From: Pusillimonas caeni
GTDB taxonomy: Bacteria > Pseudomonadota > Gammaproteobacteria > Burkholderiales > Burkholderiaceae_B
Direction of reading: 5' to 3'
DNA: 64,000 nucleotides
Assembly (NCBI RefSeq): GCF_003545815.1
Contig: NZ_PDUW01000005.1
Location: 1-64,000 of the forward strand
In this document: positions 25,670-34,272 of the stretch, piece by piece
Position numbering within the stretch: position 1 is the stretch's first letter
Layout: each line of letters begins with the position of its first letter
Notes under the pieces: model-generated
What the model was told of the DNA's origin: nothing
Seen by the model: only the letters and a program-made list of their open reading frames with translations
Database searches by the model: none
Translations under genes and position numbers: made by a program

Positions 25670-26779
25670 TCAAGCGATGGTTTCTTGCGCCACCCGGACG
25701 CGGCGGGGCGCCGGCTCGGCCTGGCGTTCCGCCCGCTGCATGCTCAGCATGATCTGACGCGCCCGCCGCAGCGCCGCGTCCGAACCCAGGAACAGTTCGG
25801 AATAGCCCTCGTCGGGGTACTCCATCATTTTCTGCTGCCGCTCCAGGGCCCATTCATCCTCGGCCACCACGGCATGGAACATGTCGGCGATTGCCTGCGT
25901 GGTCGAACGCGATGTGTCGTTCAAGGGGGTATGCCCCTTCCTGCTGGAAATCAGGATTCGCCACACCAGATTGCTCTTGTCGACCGGATAATGCAGATGC
26001 AGCAGCGTGTAGCCGCGCTCCATGTCGGTGCCCAGCTGTCCGGGAGGCGCCACATTCATGACCACCCGGGTCAGCCCCGGCGTCACCATGGTGTGCGTGT
26101 GAACCCGGTCTATCACCTCGTAGTGGAACCACTCGCGGAAATAAGGCGGCTGCTTGTAGTTTTCCACTTCACGGATCGTCCGCACATACTTGAAGCCATC
26201 CTGCTCGCCCTCTTCGAGCTGCACCGGTATGTCGCTGTTGGCGCGATCGCCGATGTTGCCGTCATGCAGCGGATAGAAGTGGCTGATGTCGAGCAGGTTT
26301 TCGATCAGCAGCAGATAGTTCGATGGCGAATGGACCACCTGGGGCAGCGGCATGGCCGTCAGGTTCTCGTCCACCGCTTCTTGGGTGCGAGGCGGCGCAA
26401 TCCCCTCGCAGGCGCTCGGATCGCCCGGCCACATCCACACAATTCTGTCCTGCTCGCAAACCGGGATATTGCGCAAATGAGCCTGCTTGGGAATGGGGCG
26501 GTCTGCCTGCGAGGGAATCTCGACGCACTGTCCGCTGGAGTCGTATTGCAGGCCGTGGTAGGCGCATTCCAGATTGCCGTTGTCGAGCAGCTTGCTCTCC
26601 GACAATGGGAAGCGCTTGTGACAGCACCGGTCGTCAAAGGCCACCACTTCGCCTTCTTCGGTGCGCCAGACCACCACCGGCTTGTCGGCGATCTTCAGCC
26701 CTTTGAGCTTCGATGTCTCGAATTCTTCGGAAAAGCCTATCGGATACCAACAGTTCCTCACGTACTCAAACTCAGACAT
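25670..26779 (-). CDS. Rieske non-heme iron oxygenase, VanA-like alpha subunit
   Basis: A 369-residue oxygenase. The Rieske motif is C52-x-H54 and C72-x2-H75 (DRCCHKR; ECAYHGLQYD). The mononuclear iron site is in NLLDISHFYPLHD, with Asp, His and His. A VanA-type C-terminal domain follows. Such enzymes demethylate or monooxygenate aromatic or quaternary amine substrates with electrons from an FMN/[2Fe-2S] reductase, here the gene at 20575. First gene of the minus-strand operon oxygenase-CaiB-crotonase. I cannot name the substrate. Confidence 0.92.
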   Translation of the reverse strand: MSEFEYVRNCWYPIGFSEEFETSKLKGLKIADKPVVVWRTEEGEVVAFDDRCCHKRFPLSESKLLDNGNLECAYHGLQYDSSGQCVEIPSQADRPIPKQAHLRNIPVCEQDRIVWMWPGDPSACEGIAPPRTQEAVDENLTAMPLPQVVHSPSNYLLLIENLLDISHFYPLHDGNIGDRANSDIPVQLEEGEQDGFKYVRTIREVENYKQPPYFREWFHYEVIDRVHTHTMVTPGLTRVVMNVAPPGQLGTDMERGYTLLHLHYPVDKSNLVWRILISSRKGHTPLNDTSRSTTQAIADMFHAVVAEDEWALERQQKMMEYPDEGYSELFLGSDAALRRARQIMLSMQRAERQAEPAPRRVRVAQETIA

Positions 26780-26841
26780 TAGTCTTCCTCCTTGCTGGAC
26801 TCGTTCGTGTCAAGACCGTTTCAGCCAAGACCGCTTCGGTG

Positions 26842-26859
26842 ATTCATTCTGGTTTGAAT
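26842..26859. promoter_or_regulatory. candidate operator between the oxygenase and its LysR gene
   Basis: ATTCA (26842-26846) and TGAAT (26855-26859) form an inverted repeat with an 8-bp spacer in the AT-rich divergent promoter region (26780-27012). It is a plausible binding site for the LysR regulator but does not show a strict T-N11-A core. Confidence 0.35.
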
Positions 26860-27012
26860 ACAGCATAGGGGCTGGATTTATTAACAACAAGCGATATATT
26901 ATGGGGTTAAGCATCAAAATTATTGATCTGTTTATGCCGGGGCAAATCGAGCTTTTGGTCCAGATCGATGTCTCGCTGACATGCGGAACCCTTATCAAGG
27001 CGGTGACTGACT

Positions 27013-27936
27013 ATGTCGTTCCAGCAGATTGAAGCCTTCTACTGGGTGGTTGTGCTGGGCAGTTTCGCTGCCGCGGCCGATCGCCTGTATGTCACCCAGT
27101 CCACCATTTCAATGAGGATACGAGAGCTCGAAAAGCATCTCGGCGTAGAACTGTTCGACCGCTCCAACCGGTCGGCCCAGCCCACCGCCACGGCGCTTGA
27201 ATTGATGCAGTACGCGCGCCGCCTGCTCGGGCTGAACACCCAGCTGAAGCAGAAGATCATGTCCGCCACGGCCTTTACCGGACAGGTGAGGCTGGGCGTG
27301 GCCGAGGTGGTGTCCCTGACCTGGCTGCCAAAGCTGATCGAGGCCATATCCGCGTCCTATCCCCGGGTCAGGCTGGAAATCGAACAGATGCTGACCGAGG
27401 ACCTGATGCACAGCCTCAGGAAAGGCGCACTGGACCTGATTCTGGCGCCCGGCCGCGAGCCCGAGCCGGGGCTCGACACGACGTCTTTGGGCAGCGTCGA
27501 GTTCTCGTGGATGGCCAGCCCCAAACTGCGCCTGGGCGGCGCGAAGCGAAGCGCGCAAGAGCTCGCCGAGCAGCCGGTGATCGGGCTGGCGCGCCAGTCC
27601 TATCACCACGCAATGATCGAAGACTGGTTCAGGAAGGGGCATGCCTACTGCTACTACCAGCTGCGCTGCACCAGCATGCTCGTGGCGGCCTCCATGGCCG
27701 TCAGCGGTGTCGGCTGCGCCTATCTGCCGGCACGGTGCTTCAGAAAAGAACTTCAGGCGGGCGAACTGGAGCTCATCAACACCACCATGAACTCCCGCGT
27801 GGGATTCATCACGGCGATGTCGACCGATGAAATAGACCCTTTGCTATTGCGCATCGTCGACCTGGCTCTGGAGGCCAGTGATTTCGACGATAAAGAAATC
27901 AAAGAAGGCGCGGCCGTCAAGCCACTCCCAACATAG
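27013..27936 (+). CDS. LysR-family regulator of the Rieske-oxygenase operon
   Basis: A 307-residue regulator with an HTH at about residues 5-62 (AAADRLYVTQSTISMRIRELEKHLGVELFDRS) and an effector domain from about residue 85. It is divergent from the oxygenase gene. Its 3' end overlaps the end of the convergent livF gene by 20 bp, marking the boundary between two catabolic modules. Confidence 0.9.
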   Translation: MSFQQIEAFYWVVVLGSFAAAADRLYVTQSTISMRIRELEKHLGVELFDRSNRSAQPTATALELMQYARRLLGLNTQLKQKIMSATAFTGQVRLGVAEVVSLTWLPKLIEAISASYPRVRLEIEQMLTEDLMHSLRKGALDLILAPGREPEPGLDTTSLGSVEFSWMASPKLRLGGAKRSAQELAEQPVIGLARQSYHHAMIEDWFRKGHAYCYYQLRCTSMLVAASMAVSGVGCAYLPARCFRKELQAGELELINTTMNSRVGFITAMSTDEIDPLLLRIVDLALEASDFDDKEIKEGAAVKPLPT

Positions 27937-28618
27937 AATCCAGCAACGCTTCGTCCGCGGCGAGCTCATCGCTGGCCGCCCTGTGGCAGATGCGCCCGCG
28001 CTCCAGAACAATGGCCTGCGAGGTCATCTTCAGCGCCACGATGGGATGCTGCTCGACCACGATGGCGGTGACCGTGCCTTGGCCTATCATTTTTTGAACC
28101 GCCACGGCCACTTCTTCGGCGACGATGGGCGCCAGGCCTTCCAGCGGTTCGTCCAGCAGCAGCAGAGCCGGGTTGGTCATGAGGGCGCGGCCGATGGCCA
28201 GCATCTGTTGTTCGCCGCCCGAAAGCTGGTCGCCGTAATGGTGTCTGCGCTCCTTGAGCCGGGGGAAGAGCGTCCATACGGCATCGAGGTTCCAGTGCCC
28301 CGGCCGCGCGACGACCGACAGATTCTCTTCCACCGTCAGCGACCTGAACACGCCCCGCTGCTGGGGTACCCAGCCCATGCCCATGCGGGCGCGCCGGACG
28401 GCGTCGACGCCGGCCAGCGAATCGCCGCGCCAGCGTATGACGCCGCCTGTCTGCCGGGTGGCGCCCAGCAAGGTGCGCAGCAAGGTGGTCTTGCCCACGC
28501 CGTTGCGTCCCAGCACCGCCAGGCTGGCGCCTTCTTCGATCGTGAGGGAGATGTCTTCGATGATGGTGGCATCGCCATAGCCGGCGTCGATTTCTTGCAG
28601 GGTCAGGAGTTCAGGCAT
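27917..28618 (-). CDS. livF: branched-chain amino-acid-type ABC transporter ATPase LivF
   Basis: A 233-residue ABC ATPase. Walker A is GRNGVGKTT, the signature is LSGGEQQ and Walker B is LLLLDEPLEGL. The start is ATG 28618, overlapping the livG stop by 8 bases; an upstream in-frame start would run deeper into livG. It is the last gene of the operon and energises uptake with LivG. Transporters of this class often carry aromatic or amide compounds in Burkholderiales. Confidence 0.93.
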   Translation of the reverse strand: MPELLTLQEIDAGYGDATIIEDISLTIEEGASLAVLGRNGVGKTTLLRTLLGATRQTGGVIRWRGDSLAGVDAVRRARMGMGWVPQQRGVFRSLTVEENLSVVARPGHWNLDAVWTLFPRLKERRHHYGDQLSGGEQQMLAIGRALMTNPALLLLDEPLEGLAPIVAEEVAVAVQKMIGQGTVTAIVVEQHPIVALKMTSQAIVLERGRICHRAASDELAADEALLDSMLGVA

Positions 28619-29429
28619 GGCTGTGTCCCAGATAGCTTTGGCGCACTCGCTCGTCATGCGCGATTTCCTGCGGCGTGCCCTGGGCCAGCAGCGCGCCTTC
28701 GGCCAGCACCGAAATGCGCGACGCGAACTGGAACACCAGCTTCATGTCGTGCTCGATGAGCAGAATGGTGAGTTCGTCGGGAAGCTCGGCCAGCGTCTGG
28801 AACAGGCGGCGGCTTTCGGCCATGGGCACGCCCGCGGCGGGCTCGTCGAGCAGCAGCACGCGCGGCCGGCAGGCCAGTGCCAGCGCAATCTCCAGCAAGC
28901 GCTGATGGCCATAGGCCATGAAGCGCGTTTCGTCGCGCGCATGCTCCAGCAGGCCCACGGTGCGCAGGATCTCGGCCGCCTCGTCCACCGCTCCGGCATG
29001 GGCGGCCGAGGCGCCCACGAAGGAAAGGCCCGCGCCGTTCGCCTGGCACACCGCCAGCGCCACGGAGTCCAGCGGCGTCATTTCTCCGAACAAGGCGGTG
29101 ATCTGAAAGGTCCTGACCAGCCCCCGCCTGACCCGCTGGAACGGCGCGAGCTTGTTGATGCGTTCGCCTTCGAGCAGGATATCGCCGGACTGAGGCTGCA
29201 GAGCGCCGGCCAGCAAGTTGACCAGGGTGCTTTTACCGGCGCCGTTGGAGCCGATCAGGGCATGGCGCTCGCCCGCCCTCAGTTGGAAGTCGACATTGCG
29301 CGTAACCTGCAGGGCGCCGAAGCTGAGGCATAGCTTGCGGGTCTCGAGCACCACCCTGGCCGAGGCGCCGGCGGCCGGCGGCGAAGTTGCGGCGTCGGCG
29401 GACTGCATGGCGGTTGAAGCCGGGCTCAT
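28611..29429 (-). CDS. livG: branched-chain amino-acid-type ABC transporter ATPase LivG
   Basis: A 272-residue ABC ATPase with Walker A GSNGAGKST, the LivG-type signature YGHQRLLE and Walker B LLLDEPAAG. A Ser/Ala-rich leader of about 25 residues precedes the domain. ATG 29429 has a GGAGG ribosome site and overlaps the livM stop (ATGA); the frame stays open upstream inside livM and was rejected there. Confidence 0.93.
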   Translation of the reverse strand: MSPASTAMQSADAATSPPAAGASARVVLETRKLCLSFGALQVTRNVDFQLRAGERHALIGSNGAGKSTLVNLLAGALQPQSGDILLEGERINKLAPFQRVRRGLVRTFQITALFGEMTPLDSVALAVCQANGAGLSFVGASAAHAGAVDEAAEILRTVGLLEHARDETRFMAYGHQRLLEIALALACRPRVLLLDEPAAGVPMAESRRLFQTLAELPDELTILLIEHDMKLVFQFASRISVLAEGALLAQGTPQEIAHDERVRQSYLGHSHA

Positions 29430-30415
29430 GGCTGCCTCCGTTGCATGCGGCGGCCCAGGCGCTGGGCCATCCGGCGCACCACGGCCACGACGCCGCCCCG
29501 CACGAACAGCACCACCAGGATCAGCACCAGGCCCAGCCAGAATTGCCAGTAGACCGGATTGACGGCGGCGAGCGAGTCCTGCGCCACCAGAAAGCCCGTG
29601 GCCCCCACCAGCCCGCCGTAGAGCTGGCCCAGGCCGCCGATGATGAGCATCGTCGCCACGTCGGCGCTGCGCTGGAAGGACAGCACGTCGATGGCGACGA
29701 ACTGATTGGTTTGCGCCAGCAGGCCCCCCGCCACGCCGGCCATGGCGGCCGACAGAATATAAATGCGGCTCAGGGCGCGCGTGTTGTCGATGCCGATGGC
29801 GCCGGAACGGACGGGGTTGAGCCGCACGGCATGCAGCGCCAGGCCGAAGGGCTGGCGCACCAGATGCCGCGCCAGCAGGAAGCCGAGAAACAGGCAGACG
29901 GCCGAGTAGACATAGGCGGTGCGCCCCCACATGTCGAACTCGAACGTGCCGAACAGCGGAGCAATGACGATGTCCAGCATGCCGTCGAGGCCGCCCGTGA
30001 GGCTGGCCGCCTTGTTGGCCACCTCGTAGAACAGCATGCCCAGGCCCAGGGTGATCATCAGCCGGCTGAGGTCGTTGCCGCGGCAGACCAGGCGCGCCGT
30101 CAGTGCGGCGATGAAGGCCGCTGCCGCCGCGGCGATGAACAGGCCCGACAAGGGCTCGGTCCACCCCTGCTGGCCCAGCTTGCCCGCCGTGTAAGCGCCT
30201 ATGCCGAAGAAAGCCGCATGGCCCAGCGTGACGATGCCCGCGTATCCCATGACCAGGTCGAGCGACAAGGCGAACAGGGCCGCGATGAGGATCTGGGTGC
30301 CCAGCACGAGATAGCCCGGAAATACGAACCAGGCGGCGGGCACCAGAAGCCAGAAGACGATTTCGGCCCAGTGCCAGCGCCGCTGTTCGCGCAGATATTC
30401 CGCCCCGCCGTTCAT
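29426..30415 (-). CDS. livM: branched-chain amino-acid-type ABC permease LivM
   Basis: A 329-residue permease with about nine helices and the LivM motif GYAGIVTLGHAAFFGIGAY near residue 57. ATG 30415 overlaps the livH stop (ATGA). It pairs with LivH to form the membrane channel. Confidence 0.92.
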   Translation of the reverse strand: MNGGAEYLREQRRWHWAEIVFWLLVPAAWFVFPGYLVLGTQILIAALFALSLDLVMGYAGIVTLGHAAFFGIGAYTAGKLGQQGWTEPLSGLFIAAAAAAFIAALTARLVCRGNDLSRLMITLGLGMLFYEVANKAASLTGGLDGMLDIVIAPLFGTFEFDMWGRTAYVYSAVCLFLGFLLARHLVRQPFGLALHAVRLNPVRSGAIGIDNTRALSRIYILSAAMAGVAGGLLAQTNQFVAIDVLSFQRSADVATMLIIGGLGQLYGGLVGATGFLVAQDSLAAVNPVYWQFWLGLVLILVVLFVRGGVVAVVRRMAQRLGRRMQRRQP

Positions 30416-31287
30416 GGATGCCTCCTTCTCACGCTGCGCAAGCCCGTCGGACGCAAGGTAAGCACCACGATCATGACCAGATAGATGATGAACGCCCCCA
30501 TGGCCGGCACGTAGTAGGCTCCCGCTATGATGACGATGCCGATGAGCATGGACGACAGGAAGGTGCCCATGATGGAGCCCGCGCCGCCCAGCACGACGAT
30601 GAGCAGCGCCAGAACGAGATATTTCAGCCCGAAGCTGGTGTCCAGCCCCATGGCCTGCACACTGAGCGCCCCGCCCAGGGCGGCCAGCGCCGACCCCACC
30701 GCAAAAGCGCCCATGAAGACCCTGTCCACCGGAATGCCCAGGCTGCGCGCGACATCCTGGTCGTCGACCGAGGCGCGCACCATGGCGCCGAAGCGCGTGC
30801 GCACCATGCCCAACTGCAGCAGGACGAGCACGGCCAGCCCTACCACCAGCAGGAAAAGCCGGTAGCGCGAGAAGCCGAAGGGTCCGATGCGCAGGCGTCC
30901 CTGGAGGAACTCGGGAATGGTGACGGCCTGCAGGCCCGGCCCCCATATGTAGGTGGCGGCGGCGGCGATCATGAAGAGGGCGCCTACCGTGAGCAGCACC
31001 TGGGCCAAGGGCGGCGCGCCGTAGACGAAACGGAACAGCCCCCTCTCGAGCACCACGCCGAACAGGCTGGTCAGGACAATTGCCAGCAACAGGGCGGGAA
31101 AGAAGGACCAGCCCAGCATGGACATGCCGCTGATGAGCGCATAGCCGCCCAGCATGGCGATGGCCATGTGGGCCAGGTTGACGAAGCCCATGAGGCCCAG
31201 GGTAATGGACAGGCCGACCGACATCAGGAACAGCAAGGCGCCATAGGCGAACCCGTCGAGCAATACCGCAATGCCGTTGATCAGCAT
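30412..31287 (-). CDS. livH: branched-chain amino-acid-type ABC permease LivH
   Basis: A 291-residue permease with eight predicted helices and the LivH motif LGLMGFVNLAHMAIAMLGGY near residue 30. It follows the alpha/beta hydrolase gene after 13 bp and is coupled to livM by overlap. Confidence 0.92.
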   Translation of the reverse strand: MLINGIAVLLDGFAYGALLFLMSVGLSITLGLMGFVNLAHMAIAMLGGYALISGMSMLGWSFFPALLLAIVLTSLFGVVLERGLFRFVYGAPPLAQVLLTVGALFMIAAAATYIWGPGLQAVTIPEFLQGRLRIGPFGFSRYRLFLLVVGLAVLVLLQLGMVRTRFGAMVRASVDDQDVARSLGIPVDRVFMGAFAVGSALAALGGALSVQAMGLDTSFGLKYLVLALLIVVLGGAGSIMGTFLSSMLIGIVIIAGAYYVPAMGAFIIYLVMIVVLTLRPTGLRSVRRRHP

Positions 31288-31300
31288 GAAGCCATTCCTT

Positions 31301-32197
31301 TTACGCGCCTTCCAGGCCCAGCCAGGCCGCCATGGGCCGGCCGAATCGGGCTTCGGGCCCGTCGAGCGCCGCGATCATGGACAGATGATTCAGGCCCGCG
31401 CCTTCCTGGTAATCGACGTGGGCATGGCCGAGCAGGTGCCTGGCGTATGCGCGCGACTGGGCAATGAAGGCCTCCGGCTCATCGGCCCCCACGGCCACCA
31501 TGACAGGCGCCCGCAATGGCGGAGGCGCTTGGCACAAAGGGCTGAGCCGCAAAGCCTGCTCGGCGTCGAGGCGCAGCCACTCCTGCGCCGGCGTGGCGAC
31601 CACCGGACGCAAGTCGTACAGGCCGCTCAGCAGCATGCAGCCCGCAATACGGCATGGCGCCTCGGTCGGCAGGGCGTCGACCAGGGCCTGCGCCACCAGA
31701 TGCGCGCCCGCGCTGTTGCCCGCCAGCACGACGGGGCCTTCGACCATTTCGAATGGCGACCCGCCGCTGACGACGGCGTGCAGCGCGCCGCCGATCTGGC
31801 GGGTGATTTCAGGCAGGGGCGTGTCGGGCACCACCGGGTAGCCCAGATTGATCCATTGCACGCCGGCCTTCACCCACGCGGGCGCCAGAAATGCCCGATT
31901 GGGACGCCCCTTGCCCTTCCAGTAGCCGCCGTGCACGAAGACGATGGTGCCGCGAACCGGCCCTTGGATGGGCCGGAAGATGTCGGCCGCGGCCAGCGGG
32001 TCGGCACCATACGAGACAGTCGTATGCTGGATGCCGGGCTGGGCCCGCGCTGCTTCGCTGAGCTGCTGGAAGCGCGCCAGCTGCCCGGCGGCGTCGGGCG
32101 TGCGCGCATCGATGTCGTAATCCTCGAAGCCGTTGCCCAGGCCGGAAATATCCAGCCCGGCCCAGGCAGGCGATTGTGCATCGGACGCCGTGCTCAT
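31301..32197 (-). CDS. alpha/beta hydrolase, kynurenine-formamidase-like
   Basis: A 298-residue esterase/amidase-fold protein. The oxyanion-hole HGGYW is at about residues 91-95, the nucleophile elbow GNSAG lies near 155 and GLNHLS near 275 likely holds the catalytic His. The HGGYW form and size fit the kynurenine-formamidase/BD-FAE branch, which hydrolyses amides or esters. ATG 32197 overlaps the upstream binding-protein stop. Lying inside a liv operon, it probably acts on the imported compound. Confidence 0.85.
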   Translation of the reverse strand: MSTASDAQSPAWAGLDISGLGNGFEDYDIDARTPDAAGQLARFQQLSEAARAQPGIQHTTVSYGADPLAAADIFRPIQGPVRGTIVFVHGGYWKGKGRPNRAFLAPAWVKAGVQWINLGYPVVPDTPLPEITRQIGGALHAVVSGGSPFEMVEGPVVLAGNSAGAHLVAQALVDALPTEAPCRIAGCMLLSGLYDLRPVVATPAQEWLRLDAEQALRLSPLCQAPPPLRAPVMVAVGADEPEAFIAQSRAYARHLLGHAHVDYQEGAGLNHLSMIAALDGPEARFGRPMAAWLGLEGA

Positions 32198-33432
32198 TCT
32201 TGCGTGGTTCCTACATTGGGGATGGTTTCGAACTCGACGTTGGCCAGCTTGCCATCGACCTTCTCGACACGCCGGATGTACATGTTCTGGACGATGTCGC
32301 GGTTCTGGTCGATGGAAATGGGCCCGCGCGGGCTTTCGGACTTGAAGCTCTTGAGCGCTTCGATGGCTTTGTCGCCGTCTATCTTGCCGCCGAGTTTTTC
32401 GATGGTGTAGTAGATGGCGGCCATGCCGTCCCACGCGCCGGTGGCGTACCAGTTGGGCTGCTCGTTCTGGCCGTAGGCGGCCTTCCAGGCCTTGACGTAC
32501 TTGCGGTTTTCGTCGGAATCGTGCGCCACCGAATAATGCATGCTGGTGATCAGGCCGACGGCGTCGTCGCCCAGACTGTCGAGCACGACTTCGTCGGTGA
32601 GCTCGCCGGTGGACAGGAGCTTGATGTCTTTTTCCATGCCGCGGCCGCGGAAGGTCTTGAGGAACTGCAGGCCCTGGTCTCCGGAGGGGCTCATGAAGAA
32701 AATGGCATCGGGTTCGGCCGCCGCGGCCCGCTGCAGGTAGGGCGCGTACTCGACCCCGCCCAGCGGCGTCTTGACCGAGCCCACCATCTTGCCGCCCGCC
32801 GCCTCGAAGGCCCTGGAAAAGTATTTTTCGACGTCGATGCCGGGCGCGTAATCGGGCACGATGGCATAGACGGACTTGATGCCCTGCTTGGCCGCCCATT
32901 CGGCCAGGGGTTCGGCAACCTGCTGCTGGCTGAGCGACACCCGCGCAATGTAGGGGGAACGGGTCGGCACGAAAACCGTGGCCGCGGCGTTCATGACGAT
33001 CATCGGCGTCTTGGTCTGGGTGGCTACCGGAGCTACCGCCAGCGCATTGGGCGTCAGGCCGAAACCCGCCAGGAACTGCACGTGCTCGCGGGTAACCAGC
33101 TCTTGCGCGGCCCGCCGCGAAACTTCGGGATTCAGGCCGGTGGTGTCGCGATAGACCACTTCGACACGGGTCGACCCGGCCTTGTCGCCGTGCTCTTTCA
33201 TGAAGAGTTCGATGGCGCGGCGCGACTGCTGCCCGTATATCGCATATGCGCCGGAGAATTCGCCGATGACGCCCACGCGCACGACGTCCTCGGCCCAGGA
33301 GGGGGCCGATCCGCCGGCCAGGAAGGCGCCGGCCGCAAGCGCCGCCATCGCGGCCCCGAAGCGGCGGCGGGACGGGCGCGGCCCGCCGGGTGCGGCATGG
33401 GAATCTAAAGAGAGATGTCCGGATGTCTTCAT
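32194..33432 (-). CDS. ABC transporter substrate-binding protein (Liv/Leu-Ile-Val family)
   Basis: A 412-residue periplasmic binding protein. Its long leader has a Tat-like SRRRFGAAMAAL near residue 22, a hydrophobic core and the cleavage region SWA-EDVV. The mature start VRVGVIGEFSGAYAIYGQQ is typical of type I binding proteins. It is encoded directly before the hydrolase and permease genes of the same operon and delivers their substrate. Confidence 0.92.
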   Translation of the reverse strand: MKTSGHLSLDSHAAPGGPRPSRRRFGAAMAALAAGAFLAGGSAPSWAEDVVRVGVIGEFSGAYAIYGQQSRRAIELFMKEHGDKAGSTRVEVVYRDTTGLNPEVSRRAAQELVTREHVQFLAGFGLTPNALAVAPVATQTKTPMIVMNAAATVFVPTRSPYIARVSLSQQQVAEPLAEWAAKQGIKSVYAIVPDYAPGIDVEKYFSRAFEAAGGKMVGSVKTPLGGVEYAPYLQRAAAAEPDAIFFMSPSGDQGLQFLKTFRGRGMEKDIKLLSTGELTDEVVLDSLGDDAVGLITSMHYSVAHDSDENRKYVKAWKAAYGQNEQPNWYATGAWDGMAAIYYTIEKLGGKIDGDKAIEALKSFKSESPRGPISIDQNRDIVQNMYIRRVEKVDGKLANVEFETIPNVGTTQE

Positions 33433-33450
33433 TTTTTGTCGCCTCCTTGG

Positions 33451-33470
33451 CTAGGGCCCGTTAACACTAA
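33451..33470. repeat. CTAGGGCC-type motif at a gene end
   Basis: CTAGGGCCCGTTAACACTAA spans the isochorismatase stop codon. Nearly the same sequence, differing at three positions, is at 61838-61857 across the stop of another minus-strand gene. See the repeat finding. Confidence 0.5.
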
Positions 33471-34135
33471 CGCAGCACTTCATCGAGCATCTCGTCGGAC
33501 GTGAGCACGTCGCCGAAGCTCTGGAATACCGTCGTGAAACCCGCTTGATGGTCTTCGGGATAGCGGGCGGCGTTGGCGTCGGACACCATGGCCACCTTGT
33601 AGTCGAGCATCATGGCGTCGCGCGCCGAGGTTTCACAGCAGAAGTTGGTGACCACGCCGCCTATGGCGACGTTCTCGATGCCCCGGGCGGCCAGTTGCTC
33701 GTGCAGATCGCACACGCCCGGAAAGAACGCGCTGAACCGGGTCTTGCTGGCCTGGATGTCGCCGGCCTGGACATCCAGGCCGGGATGCAATTGATGCCCC
33801 GGGTCGCCGGGCGTGAGGCCGTCGCGGTGCCGCGCGCCGTTGTCGGCCGAGAAGAAATAGTCGTGGTACAGAGGCCAGAGGCTCTTGCCGTCCTCCCCGG
33901 CCGTCATGCTGACCCAGGCCACGCTGGCGCCCTTGGCCCGGAAGCCCTGGGCTAGACGATTGATGACGGGAATGATGCGGCTGGCGGGCGGCAAGCCCTC
34001 GACATAGAATCGCTGCATGTCGATCACGACGAGGGCCGTGCGGCTGGGTTCGAAGCGGTCGAAAATGCGCATGCGCCCCCGTTTTTGCATGACACGCTCG
34101 ACGACGTGGCTGGGCATGAGCTGCGATGTGGTCAT
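33467..34135 (-). CDS. isochorismatase-family cysteine hydrolase
   Basis: About 222 residues. The catalytic triad of the fold is visible as Asp in VVIDMQRF, Lys in ASKTRFSAF and Cys in VVTNFCCETSARDAMML. Members hydrolyse amides such as maleamate, ureidoacrylate or nicotinamide; the isochorismatase activity proper is rarer. I use ATG 34135; GTG 34147 in frame is possible. It is first in the minus-strand liv operon and divergent from the double-HTH regulator, so it probably acts in the same pathway as the transported compound. Confidence 0.88.
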   Translation of the reverse strand: MTTSQLMPSHVVERVMQKRGRMRIFDRFEPSRTALVVIDMQRFYVEGLPPASRIIPVINRLAQGFRAKGASVAWVSMTAGEDGKSLWPLYHDYFFSADNGARHRDGLTPGDPGHQLHPGLDVQAGDIQASKTRFSAFFPGVCDLHEQLAARGIENVAIGGVVTNFCCETSARDAMMLDYKVAMVSDANAARYPEDHQAGFTTVFQSFGDVLTSDEMLDEVLR

Positions 34136-34272
34136 GGCAATCGGCACATCCGTAAAGTTGATCGGTCTAGTGCGGCGGGCCCTTCGGCATAGGGCCAGTT
34201 TTTTTTAGTCTAGGGTGGAAAAACCCCTCTGAATAGACGAAAATCGCCTCATTCACTATCGAAAAAACTTAT

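Noticed and set aside
23654-26779. Carnitine metabolism (CaiB, CaiD, CntA)
   Set aside because: The CoA transferase and crotonase families are shared, but the oxygenase resembles VanA more than CntA and the crotonase lacks the catalytic Glu residues.
32198-32899. N-terminal extension of the alpha/beta hydrolase
   Set aside because: The extension lies out of frame within the binding-protein gene. ATG 32197 overlaps the preceding stop, as is usual in this operon.
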